The position numbers were made by a program, and so were the translations under genes. Positions 6,869 to 11,614 of a DNA stretch of 11,614 nt are shown here, in pieces. Below the pieces are notes generated by a model, which had not been told where the DNA came from, ran no database searches, and worked only from the letters and a program-made list of their open reading frames with translations. This DNA is from JAVBLV01 sp031553195 (GTDB taxonomy: Bacteria > Bacteroidota > Bacteroidia > Bacteroidales > P3), in the NCBI GenBank assembly GCA_031553195.1, contig JAVBLV010000051.1, positions 1 to 11,614 of the forward strand, given 5' to 3'. Positions within the stretch are counted from its first letter, which is position 1. The number at the start of each line of letters is the position of its first letter.

Positions 6869-7229
6869 TGATAAACATGCCACACAAAACCTAAAGGTTT
6901 GGAAAAAAAGTGTTGATTTTGTCGTTGAAATTTATAGTATAACAAAATGTTTTCCAAAAGAAGAAATGTACAGATTGGCTCAACAAATGCGCAAAGTTGC
7001 TGTTTCAGTTCCATCAAATATTGCAGAGGGATGCAGTAGAAAAGGGGATGTCGAAACAATACAGTTTTTATATATTGCAACAGCCTCCCCTTCAGAGTTG
7101 GAAACTCAACTTATTATTGCAAACGAAATAGGTTATATCAATGAAATCGATCCATATCTTTCAAATGTAAATGAGATCAAACGAATGCTTGTGGGATTGA
7201 TAAAGTCATACAAAACAAAGTTTGGTTGA
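6831..7229 (+). CDS. Four-helix-bundle protein (TIGR02436 / S23-like), start apparently frameshifted
   Basis: From L-K-V-W-K-K-S onward the product matches the small four-helix-bundle family first known from 23S rRNA intervening sequences and related to Avd of diversity-generating retroelements. Visible hallmarks are F-P-K-E-E, Q-M-R-K-V-A-V-S-V-P-S-N-I-A-E-G, F-L-Y-I-A and S-E-L-E-T-Q-L, with a C-terminal R-M-L-V-G-L-I. Its molecular role is unknown in most genomes; no reverse transcriptase is in the window. The frame has no ATG before the conserved core: the only upstream start codon is TTG at 6831, giving an unusual N-terminus. An out-of-frame ATG at 6877 begins M-P-H-K; one additional A in the A run at 6886-6889 would make M-P-H-K-N-L-K-V-W, the expected family start. 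So the gene is probably a recent frameshift pseudogene, expressed from TTG, or affected by a sequencing error. It sits between kce and kdd, 102 bp and 70 bp away. Confidence 0.8.
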   Translation: MSTISLFPYLLFTDKHATQNLKVWKKSVDFVVEIYSITKCFPKEEMYRLAQQMRKVAVSVPSNIAEGCSRKGDVETIQFLYIATASPSELETQLIIANEIGYINEIDPYLSNVNEIKRMLVGLIKSYKTKFG

Positions 7230-7232
7230 AAA

Positions 7233-7285
7233 CCACTTACTATTATCTCATTCACTTATTTACGTATTCACATATTAACAATTAA
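7233..7285. repeat. Degenerate pyrimidine-rich repeats right of the four-helix-bundle gene
   Basis: ACTTACTATTATCTCATTCACTTATTTACGTATTCACATATT consists of loose 6-7 base units of the TTAC/TTCAC kind and approximately complements the purine-rich stretch after kce (6731-6757). With that stretch it brackets the four-helix-bundle gene. It also contains whatever leader kdd has; the kdd ATG follows at 7300. Confidence 0.45.
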
Positions 7286-7299
7286 TTAAAAAATCAAAC

Positions 7300-8343
7300 A
7301 TGCAAAAAAAAGGAAATAAATACGGTACGCACCGTGTAATTGAGCCGAAAGGCGTTCTGCCGCAACCGGCAAATAAAATTGATAATAACATGGATGAAAT
7401 TTGGGATAATGAAATCCTGATCGACGTTCAAACCCTTAACATCGATTCGGCTTCGTTTACGCAAATAGAAGAACAAGCCGGCGGCGACAAAGAAAAAATA
7501 AAAGAGATCATGTTCGGCATTGTCGCTAAACAAGGCAAACACCGTAATCCGGTAACCGGTTCGGGCGGAATGTTGTTAGGAACGGTTGAAAAAATCGGAG
7601 ATGCTTTAATCGGAAAAACCGATTTAAAAGTCGGCGATAAAATTGCTACCTTGGTTTCTCTTTCTTTAACCCCTTTAAGAATTGACAAAATCAAAGATAT
7701 TCGTCCGGATATTGATCAAGTGGATATTGATGGTAAAGCCATATTGTTTGAAAGCGGCATTTATGCCAAAATCCCAAGCGATATGCCCGAAACGTTGGCT
7801 TTATCGGCATTAGACGTAGCCGGAGCGCCTGCTCAAACGGCCAAGCTTTGTAAACCCGGCGATATTGTACTCATTATTGGCGCCGGTGGAAAATCGGGCA
7901 TGTTGTGTTGTTACGAAGCTAAAAAACGCGTGGGCGTTACCGGAAAAGTAATCGGCATGTGTCACAGTCAAAAATCGACCGAACGTTTACAAAAACTCGG
8001 CTTCTGCGACCATGTATTTGCAGGAAATGCTACGGATCCTGTTGCCATGATTGAGATCGTAGAAAAGTTAACTAATGGAGAAATGGCAGATGTTACTATT
8101 AATAATGTAAACATTCCCGATACGGAGATGACTTCTATCCTTTGTACAAAAAATACAGGTTTGGTTTATTTCTTCTCTATGGCTACCAGCTTTACCAAAG
8201 CCGCTTTGGGCGCCGAAGGCGTAGGCAGCGACGTAACCATGATTGTTGGAAATGGTTATACCAAAGGACATGCTGAAATTACGCTTCAATTGTTGAGAGA
8301 AAGCAAAGAATTACGTGATATTTTCACAGAGTTGTATGCCTAA
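7300..8343 (+). CDS. kdd: L-erythro-3,5-diaminohexanoate dehydrogenase (lysine fermentation)
   Basis: Kdd oxidatively deaminates L-erythro-3,5-diaminohexanoate to (S)-5-amino-3-oxohexanoate with NAD(P)+, releasing ammonia and feeding Kce. The 347-aa product has the family N-terminus (G-N-K-Y-G-T-H-R-V-I-E-P-K-G-V-L-P-Q), a GroES-like front half as in medium-chain dehydrogenases, and a Rossmann dinucleotide-binding loop V-L-I-I-G-A-G-G-K-S-G (G-A-G-G-K-S-G at 194-200). The C-terminal part T-M-I-V-G-N-G-Y-T-K-G-H is also characteristic. Length is as expected (about 345). It lies downstream of kce on the same strand, probably in one transcription unit despite the four-helix-bundle gene between them, and a hairpin terminator follows 10 bp after the stop. 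The ATG at 7300 is the natural start; there is no strong ribosome site beyond A-rich sequence. Confidence 0.93.
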   Translation: MQKKGNKYGTHRVIEPKGVLPQPANKIDNNMDEIWDNEILIDVQTLNIDSASFTQIEEQAGGDKEKIKEIMFGIVAKQGKHRNPVTGSGGMLLGTVEKIGDALIGKTDLKVGDKIATLVSLSLTPLRIDKIKDIRPDIDQVDIDGKAILFESGIYAKIPSDMPETLALSALDVAGAPAQTAKLCKPGDIVLIIGAGGKSGMLCCYEAKKRVGVTGKVIGMCHSQKSTERLQKLGFCDHVFAGNATDPVAMIEIVEKLTNGEMADVTINNVNIPDTEMTSILCTKNTGLVYFFSMATSFTKAALGAEGVGSDVTMIVGNGYTKGHAEITLQLLRESKELRDIFTELYA

Positions 8344-8353
8344 TTAAGATAAC

Positions 8354-8389
8354 AAAGAGGGCGCTTTTTTCTTTTTAAGCGCCCTCTTT
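8354..8389 (+). terminator. Rho-independent terminator after kdd (possibly bidirectional)
   Basis: A perfect 13-bp stem, AAAGAGGGCGCTT (8354-8366) with AAGCGCCCTCTTT (8377-8389), encloses a 10-base T-rich loop and runs into TTTTACC on the + strand. It starts 10 bp after the kdd stop. On the minus strand it sits 25 bp beyond the stop of the sorting-domain fragment and may end that transcript too, though the U tract on that side is poor. Confidence 0.9.
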
Positions 8390-8414
8390 TACCTTCTCTT
8401 TTGTTGAAAACGAC

Positions 8415-8714
8415 TTATTGCTTTACAATTTTTTCAATCGTATATCCTTTCTCCGTTTTAATTTTTATTGAATATACGCCTTTTGGCAAATGATTTATAC
8501 TGAAAGATGTTTCTTGAGTTTTAAGAATCAATTTTCCCGACGCATCAAATATTTGTATCTCTTCCACTCTCAAATTTTTACTATCTACCTTTAAGTGTCC
8601 TGATGTTGGATTTGGATAAACAAATAGACGTATTTCTGAATCTGTTATAGCATTTGTACTTAAAGTTATCAAGAGTTGGTACACTAAAGTATATGGTTGC
8701 GTTAAAAAATGCAA
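8415..8714 (-). CDS. Orphan T9SS type A sorting domain, probable remnant of a secreted protein
   Basis: Residues about 29-99 are a complete type IX secretion C-terminal sorting domain: F-V-Y-P-N-P-T-S-G, then V-E-E-I-Q-I-F-D-A-S-G-K-L-I, then S-F-S-I-N-H-L-P-K-G-V-Y and a final I-V-K-Q. This domain normally ends proteins of several hundred residues and directs them through the T9SS to the cell surface. Here nothing precedes it but about 28 residues without a signal peptide, and the frame has no ATG: it opens just after a TGA and only a TTG at 8714 is available. An ATG at 8722 is in another frame, with a run of six T in between. Together this points to a truncated or decayed gene whose cargo part was lost. 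It lies 50 bp downstream of the M56 gene stop on the same strand and may be cotranscribed with it. Confidence 0.65.
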   Translation of the reverse strand: MHFLTQPYTLVYQLLITLSTNAITDSEIRLFVYPNPTSGHLKVDSKNLRVEEIQIFDASGKLILKTQETSFSINHLPKGVYSIKIKTEKGYTIEKIVKQ

Positions 8715-8764
8715 TCGTCATAAATAACCGTTTTAAAATGTAATCGCATTCAGAAATTGTTTCA

Positions 8765-10480
8765 TTACCAATTGTGTAACATATATTCCCGATTGGTATA
8801 TACTTTCAATCCTCTCTTCTTTAACTCGGCGCGTAAAATATCTCCGGCTTCAAAGATATAGATCGATTTTACGGGTTCCCCTTTTTTCGTGGCAGGTTTC
8901 CAAGTCCCCGTTTCTTTGAATTTACTTGAAAAATCAGGAAGAGAACTCCAATCTGTTTGCTTGGATACAGTCGAAAAATTATCTATTTCTCCCGATTCAT
9001 TAATATAAAAAACAAGTTGAAAAGATGTTGAATCTGTTACTACCATATTTTTTTCCCAAGAATCAGGATCAATCAAAGAAAGGAAATCAGCAACAATATC
9101 CTTATCTCCGTTTTTATATACGGCTTGCCGGTCCGGATTGGTTTTATATTTTGCATCTCTTTCGTCGGCATTGTTAGACAATGTTCTTTCGAACTCCTTG
9201 ATGGTGTATATTTTCAATCCCTTTTCTTTGACGGCGTTGCGCAAGATTTTTCCTCCTTCAAAAATGTAAATGGATTTTACAGGTTTTCCATCTTTAGTGG
9301 CAGGCTTCCATGCACCCATTTTCTTGAACTGTTCAATTGTCTGATAACCAAAATTATTGTTTTTCGAGTTTAGATACAGACCCTTCAAAGCGGAATTAAT
9401 TACCTCGCCTGATTCGTCAATATAAAGGATCATCTGAATATCCGACTCATTAGTAGTGACGCAGTTATCAAAATCGAATACGGAAAGAAAATAAGCTTCC
9501 ACATCCTTATTCCCATTTTTATATATGGCCGGATGATCGGGACTCGTTTGATAATCTTTTTCATTAAACTGATCTACCTGTGTTATTGTCATAAACTTAT
9601 GTACGATTTGCCCCGTACTTTCGCAAGCAAAAACAAAAATTAATAGAGAAAAAACAGGGAGTATGAAACATAACTTTAATATGTTTTGACGGTTGTTTTG
9701 TTTTTTTGTCATCATAAGGATTCGGGTTTTTAAAGATGAATAATAGAATGAATTTAAGAGGGTTTCGAGATGAAAACCTGTGGTTTGTTTGACTAGTAAT
9801 CGGCAATAATTAACTTTTTCCGCGCCGGATCTCAACACAGCCTGGTCGGCGAGATATTCATGAATGCCTTTCAACGAACGCTTATACAACCACATCACCG
9901 GATTAAACCATTGGAATGCGGTAGCAATTTCCAATATTAACAGGTCAATAAAATGACATTGTTTGATATGCGCTTTTTCGTGGGTAATAACACTTAATTT
10001 ATCAATATCTTTTACCTTCTTTTGATTAATAAAAATAAGTCCGAAAAAAGAGAAGTGGGGCAAGTTATTTTGCATCAAAACAATGGAACTCCCGCTTATG
10101 CCGAATCGGACAATTAAAAACAGGATATGTCCCGATTGCGCCAGCAGACGGATTAACGTAAACCCAATGCCGCCGATGTAAATCATTTTCAAAAATGCAT
10201 TCCAATCAAAATCTTTTCCGGGAGTTTCTGTGGCGATAGTATTCGCCGGACTGGAATTGATAATATATCCGGAAATTGCCCTATAACTAATCTGCGGTTC
10301 CGGCGTCTGATTCTCGAAGTGTATAAATGGCAATAAAAATGAAAACAGAAGCGCAAATAATAAAAAGAAACGATTCAATTGAAAAAAGCTTCCTCTTCGC
10401 AAGAGAAAATAATAACTTACATAAAATGTAATAATGGAAAGGCCGGTAGGAAGCAGGTATGTAAAAAGTAATGTTTTCAT
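8765..10480 (-). CDS. M56 family (BlaR1-like) sensor metalloprotease with duplicated TonB-like C-terminal domain
   Basis: This inner-membrane protein partners BlaI: a sensor perceives an envelope signal and its zinc protease domain relieves repression. Numbered from ATG 10480 (571 aa), membrane segments lie at about 4-26, 36-55, 98-122 and 267-285. H-E-K-A-H at 167-171 is the zinc-binding HExxH, with E-Y-L-A-D (208-212) supplying the third ligand, as usual for M56. The C-terminal part, presumably periplasmic, has no penicillin-binding domain as in staphylococcal BlaR1. Instead it holds two copies of a TonB-C-like unit, about 318-431 and 453-567, each with Y-K-N-G-x-K-D near its start, W-K-P-A-T-K in the middle and P-V-K-S-I-Y-I-F-E near the end. 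ATG 10480 gives the family-typical start M-K-T-L-L; ATG 10519 (preceded by GGAG) and TTG 10525 are upstream alternatives that only add residues encoded by low-complexity spacer. The signal sensed is unknown. Confidence 0.88.
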   Translation of the reverse strand: MKTLLFTYLLPTGLSIITFYVSYYFLLRRGSFFQLNRFFLLFALLFSFLLPFIHFENQTPEPQISYRAISGYIINSSPANTIATETPGKDFDWNAFLKMIYIGGIGFTLIRLLAQSGHILFLIVRFGISGSSIVLMQNNLPHFSFFGLIFINQKKVKDIDKLSVITHEKAHIKQCHFIDLLILEIATAFQWFNPVMWLYKRSLKGIHEYLADQAVLRSGAEKVNYCRLLVKQTTGFHLETLLNSFYYSSLKTRILMMTKKQNNRQNILKLCFILPVFSLLIFVFACESTGQIVHKFMTITQVDQFNEKDYQTSPDHPAIYKNGNKDVEAYFLSVFDFDNCVTTNESDIQMILYIDESGEVINSALKGLYLNSKNNNFGYQTIEQFKKMGAWKPATKDGKPVKSIYIFEGGKILRNAVKEKGLKIYTIKEFERTLSNNADERDAKYKTNPDRQAVYKNGDKDIVADFLSLIDPDSWEKNMVVTDSTSFQLVFYINESGEIDNFSTVSKQTDWSSLPDFSSKFKETGTWKPATKKGEPVKSIYIFEAGDILRAELKKRGLKVYTNREYMLHNW

Positions 10481-10539
10481 GTTGATTTGGTTATTTGTTG
10501 AGCTGTTTATTTGATTCATTTTCAACTCTCCATTTTCAA

Positions 10540-10932
10540 TTAAGAAAGTTCATCGTTATTTTTTGATTTCTTTTGCATTTCTTTTTCTATCATCGTTTTA
10601 ATTTCTTCCAAGTCGTTAATAGAAATATCTTTGTCCTTAGCAAAAAAAGAAATCAGTTGCGAAAATGAACTATTAAAATAGCTTTTGGCAAAATTCTGTA
10701 AAAACTTTTTCGTATACGTTTCTTGTTCTATAACCGGATAATATTCATGGGTTTTCCCATAAGATTTATGATCTACAAATCCTTTTTTTTCCAAAATCCG
10801 CACTACAGTAGAAACCGTATTATATGCTGGCTTAGGGTTCGGAAACTGATCGATAATATCGTTTACCACTCCTTTTTTTAATTTCCAAAGGATTTGCATC
10901 ACCTGGTCTTCGGCCTTTGTAAGTTCTTTCAT
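10540..10932 (-). CDS. blaI: BlaI/MecI family transcriptional repressor
   Basis: This 130-aa winged-helix repressor binds DNA as a dimer and is inactivated when the M56 partner is triggered. M-K-E-L-T-K-A-E-D-Q-V-M-Q-I-L-W is the usual N-terminus, and A-Y-N-T-V-S-T-V-V-R-I-L-E-K-K-G (36-51) is the recognition-helix region. The dimerisation helices follow, with L-I-S-F-F-A-K-D at 93-100. By my alignment from memory, the bond cleaved in staphylococcal BlaI (Asn-Phe) corresponds here to Phe 96-Phe 97. ATG 10932 is chosen over the TTG at 10977: the predicted promoter -7 box overlaps that TTG, and the extra residues do not belong to the family. The M56 gene follows on the same strand after 59 bp, so the two form an operon. 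Confidence 0.93.
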   Translation of the reverse strand: MKELTKAEDQVMQILWKLKKGVVNDIIDQFPNPKPAYNTVSTVVRILEKKGFVDHKSYGKTHEYYPVIEQETYTKKFLQNFAKSYFNSSFSQLISFFAKDKDISINDLEEIKTMIEKEMQKKSKNNDELS

Positions 10933-10974
10933 ATTGAATAATTGAATAACTGAATGAATGAAATAATTTCGCAA

Positions 10975-11005
10975 CAAATATACAACTGTTTTCTTAGTTA
11001 CAAAA
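10975..11005 (-). promoter_or_regulatory. Promoter of the blaI-M56 operon
   Basis: Read on the minus strand, a TTTTG (-33 type) at 11005-11001 is followed by 18 bases and then TATATTTG (10982-10975), a full match to the Bacteroidetes TAnnTTTG -7 box at close to the usual 19-21 bp spacing. The transcript would begin near 10968, leaving a leader of about 36 nt before the ATG at 10932. Confidence 0.65.
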
Positions 11006-11022
11006 CTATTTTTATAGTTGTT
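10981..11022. promoter_or_regulatory. Candidate BlaI operator (repeated ACAACT / AGTT half-sites)
   Basis: The stretch contains ACAACT (10982-10987), AGTTAC (10996-11001), AACTAT (11004-11009) and ATAGTTGT (11014-11021). AACTAT and ATAGTT form a perfect 6-bp dyad around TTTT, and ACAACT pairs with the outermost AGTTGT. BlaI/MecI operators are dyads with ACA/TGT-rich half-sites, so this overlap with the -33/-7 spacer is what an autorepressed promoter should look like. The exact footprint is inferred. Confidence 0.55.
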
Positions 11023-11034
11023 AAGAAAATATTA

Positions 11035-11614
11035 TGGCATATAAATTATATATTTCTGAATTACAAATATTTAAAAATGTGATTTTGAAAATAAGGGACG
11101 GTAAAATCCTGCATGGAAAACGAAACAATTTAACCCAAGTGCAGTATTCTCTCCATATTTATCAGGAATGTATTAATCGCAAATTTTCTATGCATTTTGA
11201 GCTGCAATTCGGGTTAAATTCGATTATCTGTCAATGAAGATGTTGTTTAAAATCAAATGTATTAACTTCAAAAAAGTATAAAGATCTTACACAAAGAGGG
11301 ATCAATGCAAAATTCCAGTGGAGAGAAAGTATCAGTATAAACATACTCTATATCCCAAATGAAAAATCTTCATTCCGGCTAAACAAAATAACTTGCCTGT
11401 TGAATCTATAATGATAATCCATAAATAATTTGATATCATTATCAGCCTATTTTCAATAGAGGACTTCGAACAGAATTTTGTTTTAACGCCTCCACTAATG
11501 ATTTTCTTAACGCTATCTGGCGTAGGCCGTTATTGGCTTTGCTTTATTCAGACTGCGTTAGCCCGTCAAACGCCATGCGAAGCATACCTTTGCGAGGATT
11601 TTCCGTTCAAGCGC
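11035..11614. other. Right-hand 580 bp without a supported gene
   Basis: A 67-codon plus-strand frame (11034-11237) starts right behind the blaI operator but has no recognisable family and ordinary AT-rich composition; I do not accept it. From about 11510 the base composition becomes clearly more GC-rich than the preceding 400 bp, and an ATG at 11498 opens a plus-strand frame that is still open at the window edge (39 codons, Cys- and aromatic-rich). On the minus strand a frame ending at 11442 reads L-R-K-S-L-V-E-A-L-K-Q-N but has no start. This last part may be the edge of a repeat or another gene. Confidence 0.5.

Noticed and set aside
6831..7229. Diversity-generating retroelement, because the four-helix-bundle protein resembles Avd
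   Set aside because: No reverse transcriptase, template repeat or variable repeat is visible anywhere in the window.
11034..11237. 67-codon plus-strand frame beginning behind the blaI operator
   Set aside because: No recognisable family, no start context, and composition like the surrounding spacer; its position beside a regulated promoter is the only point in its favour.
1..11614. CRISPR array, tRNA or rRNA genes
   Set aside because: No regularly spaced repeat set and no tRNA- or rRNA-like sequence was recognised on either strand by eye.

Overview
The window looks like a piece of a low-GC Bacteroidetes genome, most likely order Bacteroidales. Supporting signs seen in the sequence are promoters of the TAnnTTTG type, start codons without strong Shine-Dalgarno sites, a type IX secretion (T9SS) C-terminal sorting domain, an M56/BlaR1-type sensor with TonB-like domains, a TIGR02436-type four-helix-bundle protein, and lysine-fermentation genes of the kind found in anaerobic Bacteroidales. 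Genus-level assignment is not possible by eye.

Layout. 1-128 (+): the last 41 codons of an IS630-family transposase. 293-2230 (+): a P1B-2 type Zn/Cd/Pb-exporting ATPase, followed by a roughly 290-bp gap holding a long imperfect palindrome and a second inverted repeat. 2520-3749 (-): a lipoprotein with two retropepsin-like DTG lobes and a C-terminal PDZ-like segment. 4152-5255 (-): a lipoprotein serine hydrolase of the class C beta-lactamase/NylB superfamily. 5256-5906: a 650-bp gap carrying a 160-bp palindromic MITE-like element and a solo copy of its arm. 5907-8343 (+): kce, a four-helix-bundle gene and kdd, closed by a strong hairpin terminator at 8354-8389. 8415-8714 (-): an orphan T9SS sorting domain. 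8765-10932 (-): a BlaI-type repressor and an M56 (BlaR1-like) sensor protease, with a promoter/operator region at 10975-11022. 11035-11614: no gene that can be supported.

How the genes work together. Kdd and Kce are consecutive steps of lysine fermentation: Kdd deaminates 3,5-diaminohexanoate to 5-amino-3-oxohexanoate, and Kce converts that with acetyl-CoA to acetoacetate and 3-aminobutyryl-CoA. The other pathway genes (aminomutases, ammonia lyase, CoA transferase) are not here. BlaI and M56 form a self-contained signal-responsive regulatory pair: the sensor senses a signal at the envelope and relieves BlaI repression of its own promoter. The two lipoproteins and the metal pump look like independent envelope functions.

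Points worth a second look: a four-helix-bundle gene wedged between kce and kdd whose natural ATG start appears lost by a one-base deletion in an A run, flanked by degenerate purine/pyrimidine-rich inverted repeats; a MITE-like palindrome 38 bp upstream of kce; a single-chain, two-lobed aspartic protease with a PDZ-like tail; an M56 sensor whose TonB-like domain is duplicated; and a nearly textbook BlaI-autoregulated promoter. No wholly new system is evident; the four-helix-bundle cassette is the best candidate for something under-described.
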